DNA from: Warburgia ugandensis
Taxonomy: Eukaryota; Streptophyta; Magnoliopsida; Canellales; Canellaceae
Direction of reading: 5' to 3'
Length of the DNA stretch: 64,000 bases
Assembly (NCBI GenBank): GCA_035236585.1
Contig: CP141138.1
Location: 28,097,437-28,161,436, forward strand
Part shown: positions 50,552-63,598 of the stretch, piece by piece
How the letters are laid out: every line of letters starts with the position of its first letter
How positions within the stretch are numbered: the stretch's first letter is position 1
Program-made: the position numbers and the translations under genes
Notes under the pieces: generated by a model
What the model was told of the DNA's origin: nothing
The model's input: only the letters and a program-made list of their open reading frames with translations
Databases searched by the model: none

Positions 50552-50918
50552 GCCATAGTTTTTAAAAGTTGAAGATGATTTTCATTAAAATCATTAAAAT
50601 CATCTTCAGCTTCACCTTTGCCGGCTGGCTACTTGACGCAAGGGTGGCCATATTTTCAGAAGCTGAAGATGATTTTCATTTCTTCATCACAAACTAATAT
50701 ACAAATACATATTTATTTGTAAGAAAGATATAATAGAATCATCTTCAATTTTTCCCTTGTCGGTTGGCTACCTGACACAAGGGTTGTCATCTTTTAAGAA
50801 GCTGGAGATTATTTTCATTTCTTTCTCACAAACTAATATACAAATGCATATTCATTTGTAAGAAAGAAATAATAGAATCATCTTCAACTTCCCCCTTGCT
50901 GGCTGGCACCTGACGCAA
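50552..50918 (-). repeat. 139-bp tandem units at the RTE 5' end
   Basis: About two and a half units. GGYTGGCTAC recurs at 50623 and 50762 and the third copy starts at 50901 (spacing 139 bp each). Each full unit has CAAACTAATATACAAAT and ATAATAGAATCATCTTCAA. The middle copy is complete and the unit nearest the ORF is shortened. The array ends at the target duplication, so it belongs to the element. The layout recalls promoter monomers of mammalian L1. Confidence 0.85.
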
Positions 50919-52057
50919 GACCACTTCACCTAAGGAATTGATATCATGTAGGTTGGAAAGCTAAGATTCATGCATAAATATTCATGCTCTAAGTGTAAGC
51001 CACATAACCCTTGTGAATGTACTCAAAAGAGGTGTCATGCAAGGCATGTCCTAAATGGTAATTGCGTTAATCTAAGGGTGTTATATCATGCATGTACCTA
51101 GCTTAAGCACCATGCAAAATACTCACACACTAGGTATTTATCACATGAACTATGTGTGTGGTGCATTGCATGCTGCCCAATTAAGGTATTCAAGCAAGAC
51201 ACCCATGTGTGAAAGGACAACATGCATCTCATCTTTTAAAGCCAAGCATGATGCAACACCCAATCCAAGGTGTCATGCATAGCATTCATGTGCACTCAAC
51301 ATGAAATCAAAGGTGGTCATGTGCATATAAGATGACAAAACTAAGATTTGCATTTAAGGCTTAGGAATCGATCCATCAATTAATAAGGCATTTCAATTAA
51401 AAATGAAGCATCAACCATTTCACAATCTTGTGCACACATGCAATAGATGAAGAGATGGATATTATTATGAATTCATGCTCTATTTGATCATGAGATAAAA
51501 TTCCATCAAGATGATCTAAGACCCAACACATGTAGCCATTTGAATGGATTAATTTCTAAAGTATACATAGCGCAACAACTTGATTAGATGACCTTGCATA
51601 TATATCATAAATCAAAGAGATCTAATCTAAATGCACATACTTATTCATGGTTAGATATTAAAAAAAAAGATTACCATGGTTAGAATCATGTAAAAGCATA
51701 TCATTGTGATTGGATCCATATAAAACAAGCACATAACACTTTGATTATTATTTTTAATTAAGAAATCAAAATGTGTTATAAATGATAAGCAATATCAAAA
51801 GCCTAACATGTCAATCCAACCCATATAAAACTCTCAAAAAAATATTACTAGACCTTCATTAATGTACGGTGCATTTATATCAACTTGATTAATCATGAAA
51901 TCAATCACATAATGATAAATTTTCATTTGAAAACCAACTAGATAGATAAATTCATACACTCCTACCTCGTAGATGAATCCTTTCTTCTACAGTCTTCTTA
52001 TTCCAAAATGCCAAATCTAAGAAGAATGCTTTCTGCTCCGAATGTAGTCTCTTTCTC

Positions 52058-52117
<60 letters not shown>

Positions 52118-52616
52118 TCCCTCTCTCTCTTTCTCTTTCTCTTTGTGTTTCACATATTGTCTTCTTCCCCCTTACCAATTTTTATTTGATCCCCACTTTA
52201 CCATTTTATGTTCTATCCTATATCTTGATATACTTTTCCTTCCTATCCTATACCATCTCAAATTCTTATCTTGTCCATTCTTTATTGCTTATCCTGATCC
52301 TCCATTATTATTATTTTTACCGACGAGAATTCTTCAAATTTCACTCAATCTCATTTACTCTTTTAGTATTGTAGTTTACCTTAGTTCCCTAACTAGGAGT
52401 GGACATCCAAACTTAGGAGATTCATTGTATGTGGACATCCCCTGTTATTGAGAACTAAATTTTTCTCAAAAAAATCAAATTAGTATGTTATTTCAATGGT
52501 TTGAACATTGGTCTCAAGTCATTTGTACCCATTCTAAGACCAGTTAAGCTAGGTTGCTTCTGGTGATCAATTTTGTGAAAATAAACATCTATATTATAAA
52601 AATTTGGGGTGTTACA
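50919..52616 (-). repeat. Element O 5' LTR, second part
   Basis: It resumes after the RTE with the right target duplication GACCACTTCA (50919-50928) and CTAAGGAATTGATATCATG, colinear with 4530-6202. It ends GGGGTGTTACA at 52616. Confidence 0.87.
52064..52116. repeat. (TG)n microsatellite in O 5' LTR
   Basis: About 26 units followed by a CT-rich tail, flanked by the same TAGTCTCT and TTTGTGTTTCACATATT that flank the (TC)n at 5660-5722. Confidence 0.95.
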
Positions 52617-55600
52617 CTGATAGGTTTCAAATGCTGAAGAACTTGGCTCTCAAGAAGGTCCTAGGGCACCCATCATTTTCACTTGCAAAGTCAAGCTTCC
52701 AGTCAAGAGGAAAAACTAGTCAAAGGCTAGTTAGAACCATAACATGAAGGAGAAACATGTACTCCACAATCATGTTAACCTCATGACAGGGCTTCATGCA
52801 AAGGAAATTGATGGGACCAGCTGCGGATGTCTAGGACATGCTGAGAAGGAAAGTTCACATTTGTTGAAGGTTGCTTGAAGGTTATAGAAGACGAGCAAAT
52901 AGGCATTTAGAAGGTAAAGATGGTTGAGGGCCCTATGTCATGATTATTGTTGGCTCTAGTTGAAGCATCTGTATGGAGGAATTTACAGGAAATTACTATG
53001 AAAGTAAAGCCTTGCTTTAAGAGCTATTGAAAGGGTTATGTAGGAATACATACAAATTTCTTCTTCCTCCTCAACATAATATGGAAGAATCACTACCATG
53101 CATCTAAGACTTGTCAATGCTGCGGAAACACTATTGCTAGAACAGAAAGTATAGGTGGTCTCATTGATGATTAACTATAGAAGTGAAGAAAAGGTTGGAC
53201 CAAGAAAAGTGTGTAATGTCATAGGTATCTAACCAACTCCCCTAGTTTATCCACCAATTAGACTCTAACCATTGACTTCGGCTTTTTCATTGATTGAATC
53301 ACTAGAATTAAATTAAGAAGCTTTGTACTAGAAGTACTGCAATGCTATAAGAAAAATTCTAAACTACAAAAGCTTGTATAGTCTAGATGATAGCCATATG
53401 GTCAATGATGGAGATAAAACTTCAATTGTACTTTCATATCTAGAAGCAGAGAGAACTTACTAACGTAGTAGATGGGAACATAGTTCTTTAATGAGGTGTT
53501 TTCTCTTAACTTAGATGCTTGACAATAACAAAAGAATTTGTGAAAGGGAATAATGTGAAGGCAAGGATGAAAATCTAGAAACAAGAAGATGGTGTAAATG
53601 GGGAATGGAAAATAGGAAGAAATAAATAGGGTTGTGGGAGGTTAGATTAGGAAGTCCAAATTCCTAACATCCTCGTAGGACTAGTGGGGAAAAATCAAAG
53701 GGAATACACTCCTAGATTATTAGTAACTGATAGCTCTCCTACATGGGTAAGTTAACAATGCTAGTGAAGGTTGCTACAAATAGGCAAATACTGGTAATAG
53801 CATGTCATACCTATATTATTATGTCAGGATGGATATCTATGCCAAAAAGATAGTTGCAAGGTACCTTGACACCTAGGTCGGCAATAATCTTTGAGTGGGT
53901 TCCATTGAAGAGGATAGGAGTCATGTTGTTCTGAACTCTTGTAGAAAGCATTGTGACGATAAGTGCAGCCACAACTATGATTTCCTACTCTACTATGGTC
54001 AAGATATCTAGAGAACCACAAGGGTTATACGTTGATTGCTTTAACATAGAAATTAGGATAGGAAAATAGGACACCAAACTGAAAAGCAACATCATGAGCT
54101 ATGGTAAGGAAGTGTCTTCATGCGAACAAGGATACAGTGAGAACCTGGTACTCATTGCCTAAAAGAGCTCATGCACAACATCATTGTGTATCCATTTCCA
54201 TCCAACAATTACTTGATGGCACAAGATTAAAGAGAATTAGCATCTTCTAGAGTTACTAATGAGTAGACACGGTGTCTTTCTTGTTAATTTAGGTCTAATA
54301 GGTGAGTATGAAAACCCCTTTTTTTTTTTTTTTTTTTCTAGGTCCCTAAGTGCAGGTTTGGTTAGGAGGAAATCGACAATAAACAATTTGCATGAAAAAA
54401 AATGAATTTTCTATGGTGAGTGTTTTTTATTGTGAAATTGAATATATACCAAAGACCCAAAAACATTCACGGCATAAAATTTTTGGGTCTCTCATAAATT
54501 CAATTGCAAGGCCTAGAACAATTTCCATGGAGAAGAGATGTCAAGCACCTCAGCAAGAGACCAATGAATAGAAAGACTTCAATAAGGAAAAAAGCATCTA
54601 ATCTTTAGATAAAGTAGCTGCATAAGGTTCTTTTCCCACTCAACCAGTTATGGCCTAATATGTCTTTCTTGGGGTTGATGAGCTATGGAAGCACTAATAC
54701 TTATAGGCTGGGTAAGATACCTTTTGATCAAACAGAATATTCATCCCTTCCATACGAAATAGTTATTACCTTTAGGTTCAGGGATTGACTGCCTATCATT
54801 TGAGTAGAGAAATTCGTGTCGAAGGAGGCTTTGAGTAGTAAAGAAATAAAAGAATTAAGACATGAAGAAGGAAAAAATTAAAGATGAAGAAGAAGGAAAA
54901 ACTCATGAGATATGTCATCCAATTTCAATATTTCAAGAGATTGAAGTATACAACTCTAAGATCTATGGAGGATGTCTTCCGAGCTGCCAAAAATTAAATA
55001 AAACTAACACAAATGTTTGAATTTAAGTAAAATTCAAGTTCCAAAAATAAATAAAACTTCCAAATGTAAGAAGATGAGGTTAAACAATTGACCATCTATG
55101 CAATTCCTCAAACTCAAGTTAAATGAATTTCTCTACTATGAGTTAAATTAGCTATTTTTCACAAACTTGGACCTAGTCCCAAGATCTAAAAATAGTAATA
55201 ACCTTTATGTAATGAAATCTGTGGTTATAAAAAATTATACTTCAATGCAAAATGTCATTTTTGCCTCCTTTTCTATGTTCCAAGCATTTTACACTGATCT
55301 TACTTGTCTTTCTCATTGAAAGTTCCACCTAAAATGATCTCCACAATGGGCAAGTTTAGGAAGATCTGTTTGTAAGGAGAATTATTTCATGGGAAATCTA
55401 AGTCCCCCTTAGGAGTGAGAAAAAATAAGAACAGAACTCTTGAAGAACATGTTCTTAGGTATATTAAAGTGGTCAAGGTATCATGGACTAAAGTGAAGGT
55501 GGGGCCACATTACTCCCCAAACAGATTTCTATTTATGAAAGGGAACTCTCAATTGGGGTTCTACATACATCAGATCCCCCTCACCCTCACCCTCACCCTC

Positions 55601-56364
55601 CCCTTTCTCTTTATCTATCTATTTATGTGTATGTGTAAATTTAAAAATTTCTAATTCCAAGACCTATGTAATCAACAATCTGGATAGAATAACAAATTTG
55701 CATACTATTTATACTATTATAGCACACACTAAGCTGCACCAATTAACGGGGACCATCGTCCCACTTTTTTTTATATTTTAATGTTATGTTATAGTTTAGT
55801 TTACTTGGGATATTTACCACTTAGGGTATTAAGTTTCTTAATGTGTTATGACCTAAGTAGGGGCAATTTTATCTTTTTCTAGATTAAAATTGGACGTCAC
55901 CTACTCAAGATTTTTTCTCTCTTTTGTGTAAGTAGCTTTTGAAGAATAATGAGTGAAAATTTCATTACACTTGGTGGATTCCTCATTCTAGCTTTCTTCC
56001 TATGGGCATGAAGCCATGTTTGGTATAAAGCCTAATCACTTTTGTTTCATCTTATTCTGTAAGTCGGTACTTTTTTACCTTGTCTTTTAAAGTATGATTT
56101 CTAAGCTGCATGTGGATACATGATTTATGTCAATAATAACCTATAATTCTTATCCTGCATAAAATTCCTGAACCCTAGATCTGAAGGTTAATCAAGACAG
56201 TTCATCAATTAGAGGGACGATTTGGATTGAAACTCCAATCTTATCTTAGTTTGCAGAGATTTGGGTAGTTTGCAAATCCTATAACTCACTGTAGGCTGTT
56301 AATGCTAATTAAGACTGATTTTCTAAATGTTGAAGTGTTCATCATAGTTTAATTTATGTTTTCT
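52617..56364. other. Unassigned region, likely decayed repeat
   Basis: No frame above 80 codons and no match by eye to the other elements here. It holds a 19-base T run at 54319-54337 and a short CACCCT repeat near 55579-55598. On the minus strand around 53825-54000 one frame reads without stops for about 50 codons (VAALIVTMLSTRVQNN, FNGTHSKIIADLGVKV), which looks protein-like, but I recognise no family. 55770-56364 resembles the end of an LTR in composition only. It could be old pre-insertion sequence, or further transposon decayed beyond recognition. Confidence 0.4.
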
Positions 56365-56963
56365 GTGCACCTTGAATTTTTATACACGCTAGAATAATAA
56401 TTTACAAAAATAGTCGGGATCCCTATTTTATAAACTTTGATTTCTAAAGTGACCAAAAGTGAAAACTTAAAAAAAAGCATTTCTTTCAAAGTCCGGGGAG
56501 TCACACAACCACAAAACTATGGATTTAACAGTGAAATGAAATACCATTTCCACCAAAAATTCGACAGAGTTTCCTCTGTAATTTTGACCATTGCACATGA
56601 CTAGTGCAATACAAAATCACTGATAAACAAGGTATAATACATATCATAAGGGAGACTCAGCCTCCACACCCATCCACAACCCAAGGTTGTTTGCAATAAA
56701 ATGTACTCCAACAATAGATAAGAAAATATAGTCACGATAAAACACCCAGGGTCCCTCCATACAGCCATCACATCCAACATAAATCCACATTCTAACATCC
56801 AAGTCACATTACTTTTTTAATTAAAGTACAGTCCATACTCAAACCCAAAGTGAGGTCTTGAACAAACCTGGTCATCTCTGAATATCGTCTGTACTTTGCT
56901 AGAAAGCTACCATCACTTTTACGTGCTCTGTCAACACGTCAACCTGTTGTCACTCTATATATC

Positions 56964-56994
56964 TGGGGCATTGCAAATCAAAGCAATACCTTAG
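56964..56994 (-). other. Conserved LTR stem-loop, D left copy
   Basis: CTGGGGCATTGC (56964-56975) against GCAATACCTTAG (56983-56994), with wobble-type differences. AGCAAGCTATGCTTGTGC follows. Confidence 0.8.
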
Positions 56995-57299
56995 CAAGCT
57001 ATGCTTGTGCAAGTGATATAGATTCAAAGTAAACTCAATAAAAATAAATCACATGGTGCAAGGCCTAAAGATCATAAGATGATCAAACATAATATAAAGC
57101 CTTAAATCACACAATGAAGGACATACCAAGTCCATGAAATAAATAAGATATCACCAACCATGATATCAAGACATGTGCAATCCAAGAAACTCTAGAAACA
57201 CATAAATGCATGTCAAAAATATCAAACATCATATACAGTCAAGCCCTATGAGTGTCTTAAGTACACTCACGGTAATGTGGGGTCAACTCTCTGTACCAT

Positions 57300-57465
57300 C
57301 CGCTTTCACCCTTGCACCCTCATAGGCGCTCAGGCACTCAAGCACTCACGAGAACCACGCGTACCACTTTCGTTTTCACCCTCACAAGCACTCAGGCACT
57401 AACAAAAAGTCGCGTTGCACACCCGCTTTCACCCTTTCACCCTCACGGGCACTCAGGCACTCACG
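57300..57465. repeat. Tandem units in D left LTR
   Basis: CGCTTTCACCC and GGCACTCAGGCACTCA-type modules repeat about three times, equivalent to the array at 63599-63760 but with different internal lengths. Confidence 0.85.
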
Positions 57466-59934
57466 GGGTGAAAAATCGCATCCTACCACAGGATCAATAG
57501 TCTCAAATATCAAGTTAGAGCGACTCCCACATGTCAAGAAGACCAAAAATCAAGTGAATATCACGAAAGATATGGAGAACAGTGCATGCAATAACCACCA
57601 GAAAGATAGCACGCACATGAGAAGCTACATGCTGAAATCAATCTCATGCATATGGTAAGGCATAAATCACATGGAGGTAGTTTCCAAAATATTAGTTCCA
57701 GTGATAAGTCATGTGAGCGATGTCGATGATCTTGAAATAGAAATGCCATGGAGATTGGCAAACTTTCTTAAGGAAATTGTGACCTTAAGTACTTTTATGA
57801 GCACAAGGAAGTGCATTTTTCAGGGAAGGACATGATTCTTATAATCATGAATCAGAATGAAGATTTTAAGGTAGTTCTCTTAGTGAGAACTTTAATATAT
57901 GATAGAAGATATATTCAATTGTATTGCTTTTGATAGCCAAGTTTCTAACTTGGATTGTGCGTGTAACTGTTGGAAAAAGACTAATAATTTTTGTAATGAA
58001 AATAGTAGGATGAAAATGGTGAAGGATCAGAAATGGTTTGAAAGTAGTGTAGTGTTAGTTTAAACTTGAAACAAATTTATTGATGAATAAATTATAACAT
58101 TGGAAAAATCATTGGAATTTGATGAAATAGGATCTTAGTGTCCTATAGATGAAATATCAGATTTTTAAATGAAAACTGGTGAGTTTAGTGTATAAATAGG
58201 GGGTGGAAGCTGATCATTAATGAAAAGTAGATGCTTATATATTGTTCTGAGGGTCTTCAATTATGATAGGAGACATAACATTTGAAGGAGATAACAACAC
58301 CTTTTGATAATAGTTAGTAGCCATGATGTGAATTAAGTGGTGAGAGATTTATTGAAGTTGATGTGAAGAATGGATATTGCTATGAGAATAAGGTGAGAAA
58401 TTATTTTTTTAATTATGATTTGAAGTATATATCACTTGGAGGGCATGATGACTAAATTGTATGAATAATTATTGAATAGAAATGATTTTGTAATAAATCA
58501 ATTAGAAAGAAAAACATACGAAGTGAATGAGGCAAGACGAAATTAATTATGATTGATTTACATCCAACATTGACAGAGATGATATTGTGGTTTCCTATGA
58601 TTAAGGAAGTATTATAAAGGTAAATTTCTTTGGGTGTGAGATAAATCTTGTAAATGATTTTGAGTGAGGACACTGAAATATAAGTATGAGGATTTTAAGG
58701 GCGGTTAATTCAGAATATACGTTCCTCTATCACTGAGACTGTTATCTAGAAGGCCCTTGGGAAGTCCTGTGATAATTGGTATTTTTGAAAACTAAGGGAG
58801 TTTGCCACTTGGAGAGAAGAATTGGACAGTTCAACGATGCTAAACCAGTATACTCAGTTGAAGACTTGCCCTAACTCCTTCACCATGAAGAAGGAGACCG
58901 TGGATAGATTGTCATATGTTGACAACTGTATTGAGGAATCAGAAGATTGTGTTGCATTCTATACTGGTTGTAAGGTTGCAAACAGAACCTCTATATATAT
59001 ATATATATGAGGGATTCTTTTAGGTCAAGATTGGCTGCAGAAATTCAGACATGGGTAGTTCGAGTCAGCGTAATAAGGGCAAGAGACTTTTCATTGATAT
59101 GATTGCAAAGGCCAATGAGCCAACAACAATTGATTAAACTGTGTTGGGATGTGGAAGAGAGACATAATGTGTACAAGTAGTGGAGACTATGATATTCTTT
59201 TGCAGATTGTCCCGATGGACAATGAGTTAGACAGACAGACATTTAAGAAAGGGCAGAGATGGCCTCACATTAGTAATGATGATCTATCATGATACCTTTA
59301 CATTTACGTACATGTCACGCTTTTGACCGTCATTACCATTACTTGTAGTAGGCACCCTAATAAATGTGCCTTTATATTTATTGAAAGATCCTTGGGTTGG
59401 AGGTTATGACACTGATTGGAAAGTTATTGAAACTTATAAGTGCCTCTAACGAGTACTGGTGAAAAATGATGATGAGTGAGAGGATAGATACCGACTTTAT
59501 TGTCCTTGATTTGAGGGATAAATTCCATCGTTGGAGGATAATTTATTGCGATGAGAAGAAAGGTACTTTTGATAAATCAGATAACTAGTAATCTCACTCC
59601 TGAGTGAGAAGGGGCATCATTGAGATTCATGTTACCCTTGCCTTGTAGGCAAAATAGTGCTCATCTGATGTACTGAGTTCAGGTTTTGTGATTGTTGATG
59701 ATAGAAAATGACTACAGATTTAGCACACAGAGGGTGTGAAGATTTACGATCTTCCTCAGGAGGTTTAAGGATTTTACGCTATGAGAAATTGATGTTTATA
59801 TCAATTTGACATCAAATATAGTGGCATTTTCTAAAGTGCCATATAGGATGGCCCTGGCTAAGTGGGAAGGGTTTCAATTAAGGTAGTTGTTCGACCAGAG
59901 ACTAAAAGACCTAGTGGGTCTTCATGGGATGCAC

Positions 59935-60175
59935 TAACCCTCCTTGTAAGGAGAAAGATAGATTCTTATTGCTATGTGTGGATTGTTGATTTTTGATAGC
60001 TCCACAATGGAGAATTGATATTCTTTGTCGTATATTGATGATCCGTATGATCAGTCTTTGATTATGCATAGTATTAGTGGATATTGATTTGAGGCCTAGT
60101 TATCAGTAGCTGATGATTGTGACTGAAATGCCTTTGAGACAATTATTAGAACTCGTTATGATTGCTACAAGCTTT
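59935..60175 (+). pseudogene. Element E reverse transcriptase N-terminal remnant
   Basis: Frames contain EKDRFLLLCVDC, then after stops DIDLRPSYQ, LMIVTEMPLRQLLELV, which line up with the KKDGxLRLCVDYR and KIDLRSGYHQLRI...DIPKTAFRTRY blocks of gypsy RT. No catalytic FxDD block follows. This is the same truncated RT as in A (12838-13080). Confidence 0.65.
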
Positions 60176-60850
60176 GGATCATATAAATCGATGAATTTAG
60201 TACACTGATTGTACGCATGGGTATAATGGGCTGAATTTCTAAAGTTTGTTGAGATGAGTTATGATTATGTAGTGAATGATATTTTCTATATATCACGACC
60301 TTACTGAGCACAAGGAGTTCTTGTGCAATAGTCTAAGTGTCTACACACAAGAATTTCTTGTGTAATATTCTAAGTATCTAAAGGACTCAACTTTCGCTAT
60401 AAATGTATGTGAGTAGGAATTGTGGTCAAAGAAGATGGATTCTCTTGGCCAAGGTACCTCGATTGATAGAGATACAGTTTATAGGGACTGTGATAAATTG
60501 GGACTAGTTAAACTAATGACTAAGGTTGATAGTCTCCTTAGTCTAGTGAATAGTTATTGCTGGAAGATTAAGTTCTCCATGATAGCAATGACATGGATAC
60601 TGTTTTATATTATACGCATGAGTCTGATCTCTCATGTGTGTGATAGGTGTGATAATAAAGTATGTTGAGTATGAGAGCATTTTCTTTTGTGTAATCAGCT
60701 TAAAAATTTGGCTTATACTTATGAGTAGCCGATGAGAGCAGCCTAAGAGGGTGGGTGTGCGAGGCATTGGTAGGCTTCTAGGTGGTGAGCTTTTGGGTGG
60801 CAGGCTTTTAGGTACTCACAGTATGATTGTGCTATATGATTATTATTATT

Positions 60851-61125
60851 GGCATGTGGTTGCCTGTTACTAAGCTAGTATGCTTTGATTTTGATTGGCA
60901 TGTGGTTGCCTGTTACTGAGCTAGTGTGCTCTAATTTTGATTGGCATGTGACTGCCTGTTACTGAGCTGGTATGCTCTGATTTTGATTGGCATGTGATTT
61001 GCCCACTACTGAGCTGATATGCTAATTTTGATTGGCACATATTTGCCTATTGTTGAGTTGGTATGCATTGATTTTGACTGGTATATGCTTGCTTGTTGCT
61101 GAGCTAGCATGGATTGCTTGTTGAT
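60851..61125 (+). repeat. 46-bp tandem array in element E
   Basis: Six units with starts near 60851, 60897, 60943, 60989, 61034 and 61080. Consensus begins GGCATGTGRTTGCCTGTTAC, then TGAGCTRGTATGCT and GATTTTGATT. The units decay toward the right. Element A has a single degenerate counterpart near 13595-13670. Confidence 0.93.
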
Positions 61126-61567
61126 GACTCTATATATGATCTAGATTTGATTGGCATGTATTTACCTATTCAAGGGTTAATATGATATGTGTGATAGAGA
61201 GATATACACTACCTAATGATGAGGTAGTATATGCTGGAACGGACTTGATGTGGAATTGACTATATGTGAGTCGTGACACAACAATTTGGTTGACATGGTG
61301 ATTTAATTATGCTAAAGATGTAAACAAATGATTAACTCTTGGATGAGAGCATGATTGAAGCAAATGGCATTATATGTGTGGTTATTATGTGTTTTAACTA
61401 CAATACAAGTATCGGATTCAGAATGGCTTGAAACATACATTGGTTTATATGAAACTATTTATTGACATTGGTTCTAAAAGGATGATACTATATGTGGGTC
61501 TTATGATACCAAACGATGTTATGATGTGGGATGTTTCTAAAATTATTAAGGAATGACATGAAAAGAA

Positions 61568-61602
61568 TTTCGAGGATGAAATTTTCTATAAGGTGGGTAG
61601 GA
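61568..61602 (+). promoter_or_regulatory. Element E polypurine tract and 3' box
   Basis: TTTCGAGGATGAAATTTTCT, then ATAAGGTGGGTAGGA, directly before TGTAATATCC. Confidence 0.85.
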
Positions 61603-62570
61603 TGTAATATCCACCCACCGGCGATAGGCACTCCCGGCAACCAGAAGAGCGTGGCAGGCCCTCACCTACCTCAGACTAGCCGGACCAATGTAAGCTTGCC
61701 CCACTCTTTTCTGTACATTTATTTTCCAAGTTCATCATCCCATAAAAAATTAGGTGTTACTGTTGCCCTGGGAAAAAGCCGATGTAACAGGGTTAGATGA
61801 GGATCTGGACCGTTCATCTTAAGCATGATGATGTAAGGAACCGACCCATCAAATTTCATGGTGATCGGACAGCTAGGAAAGCTAGAAAACTCAAAAAGCA
61901 GTATGATGGGAGTTTTTGAAAACACAATAAAAATCATGAAAAAAATGATAGATTTAGGAGGGATTTGTGATAATGGAGGGTGAAAATGAAATGTACGCAA
62001 AAAATTGGACACATGGGTGTAAAAATCACAAAAAATGGAGCACCTGGGGTCTCCGACGATGGCGAACTAGTCCGGTTGTCGTCTCTAGCAACAGCGACCG
62101 GAACAGGAAGAGAATGCATTGATGAGAGAGCGCCAAGTGGCGGACTGCGTGGTGCTCTGACACGGGTTCTTGACGCGCCTGCCATGCGCATGCAAATGGC
62201 ACGCGCTGTATAGCTGGCCCATTTTCTTGTTTTTGAGGGTTTTGACCCTTTATTCCTTTAAAACATGATTTTAAGAGCTACAGAGGTCTAAATCACGATC
62301 TGAAAGAGGCATTGTGATCGTCTCAATAAGGCGGACTTGGATTTAAGATAAAATCTAGTTTGGAGTAACTTATTAATAGCAAAACTACTAAATGCTATTA
62401 GATGGTTCAGATCAAGCTGATCAATAGATGATCAGGCTTTAGATTTTGGTTATATACGTTAACCATGACATGATTTATGGCATGACAGGTACATCAGGGT
62501 ATACACCTTGATATTGGTTACATGTTTGTTTGGGGATATTGCGATGCTCAGATAGGTGATTTCATTCACA
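61603..62570 (+). repeat. Element E 3' LTR, truncated
   Basis: It starts TGTAATATCCACCC. It shares with the A LTR the block GAGCTACAGAGGTC-AAATCA (62276 against 8814) and GACAGGTACATC (62485 against 9280), so it is a related family. It stops near 62570, where D internal sequence in the opposite orientation begins, so about two thirds of the LTR is missing. Confidence 0.7.
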
Positions 62571-62574
62571 ATTT

Positions 62575-62655
62575 TTCCATGATTCTCATGGACTGTATGT
62601 GACCTTTGAAATTATTGGAGTGGCTGTGATGGAGTAGACCTGGGCTCTGATACCA
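62575..62655 (-). other. Element D internal start with primer-binding site
   Basis: In element sense TGGTATCAGAGC (62644-62655, perfect initiator-Met complement), then CCAGGTCTACTCCATCACAG and a stretch resembling A's first internal bases (CACAGCCA...CAGTCC). Confidence 0.8.
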
Positions 62656-63259
62656 AACTATGACACCTCGAATTTTTCCACATCAATATGATAATAATTT
62701 ACAAAAATAGTCAGGATCCCTGTTTTATAAACTTTGATTTCTCAAGTGACCAAAAGTAAAAACTTAAACAAAATCATTTCTTTCAAAGTCCGGGGAGTCA
62801 TACAACCACAAAACTACGGATTTAACAATGAAATGAAATACCATTTCCACCAAAAATTCGATAGAGTTTCCTCTGTAATTTTGACCATTGCACATGACCA
62901 GTGCAATACAAAATCACCTGATAAACAAGGTATAACACATATCATAAGGCAGACTCAGTCTCCACAACCATCCACAACCTAAGGTTGTTTGTAATAAAAT
63001 GTACTCCAACAATGGATAAGAAAATATAGTCACGATAAAACACCTAGGGTCCCTCCATACAGCCATCACATCCAACATAAATCCACATTCTGACATCCAG
63101 GTCACATTACTTTTTTAACTAAAGTACATTCCATACTCAACCCAAAGTGAGGTCTTGAATAAACCTGGTCATCTCTGAACATCGTCTGTGCTTAGCTAGA
63201 AAGCTACCATCACTTTTACCTGCTTTGTTAGCACGTCAACCTATTTTCACTCTCTGTAT

Positions 63260-63291
63260 CTGAGGCATTGCAAATCAAAGCAATGCCGCAG
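63260..63291 (-). other. Conserved LTR stem-loop, D right copy
   Basis: CTGAGGCATTGC (63260-63271) against GCAATGCCGCAG (63280-63291), one mismatch, loop AAATCAAA. Followed by AGCAAGCTATGCTTGTGTAGG (overlapping). Confidence 0.87.
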
Positions 63292-63598
63292 CAAGCTATG
63301 CTTGTGTAGGTGAAACACATTCAAAGTAAACTCAATAAAAATAAATCACATGGCGCAAGGCCTAAAGATCATAAGATGATCAAACATAATATAAAGCCTT
63401 AAATCATGCAATGAAGGACATACCAAGTCCATGAAATAAATAAGATATCACCAACCATGATATCAAGATATGCACAATCCAAGAAAATCTAGAAACACAT
63501 GAATGCATGTCAAAAATATCAAACATCGTACACAATCAAGCCCTATGAGTGTCGCAAGTACACTCATGGCAATGTGGGGTCAACTCTCTATACCATCC

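Larger units (their letters stand above)
47372..50918 (-). mobile_element. RTE-clade LINE
   Basis: A 3.5-kb non-LTR retrotransposon flanked by a perfect 10-bp duplication GACCACTTCA (47362-47371 and 50919-50928). In element sense it has tandem 5' units (50552-50918), a repeat-rich N-terminal frame, then endonuclease and reverse transcriptase in one frame, a very short 3' tail after the ORF, and a (GAT)n end. No poly-A is present. The (GAT)n tail, the APE endonuclease and the short 3' region are typical of plant RTE elements. It looks full-length rather than 5'-truncated. It is younger than O, as the sister LTR shows the empty site. Confidence 0.93.
56365..57671 (-). repeat. Element D LTR, left copy, truncated
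   Basis: About 1.3 kb colinear with 62661-63963: ATAATAATTTACAAAAATAG, the block TCCGGGGAGTCA, the stem-loop, and the GGCACTCAGGCACTCA repeats. It starts TGTGCACCTTGAATTTTT and diverges abruptly after AAATCACATG at 57671, where plus-strand element E sequence begins. Confidence 0.85.
57672..61589 (+). mobile_element. Element E: degenerate Ty3/gypsy internal region
   Basis: Plus-strand sequence homologous to element A's internal region along most of its length: ATGATAGAAGATAT near 57899, the CATGGGTAGTTCGAGT block near 59051 against A's 12263, and an RT remnant. The 5' LTR and primer-binding site are absent. The left end abuts the truncated D LTR, so the 5' part was lost by deletion or unequal recombination. 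It ends in a normal polypurine tract and 3' LTR. No intact frame. Confidence 0.75.

Noticed and set aside
52008..52451. 147-codon frame starting near the TG microsatellite
   Set aside because: Translation is a (CV)n run from the microsatellite followed by low-complexity LTR sequence.
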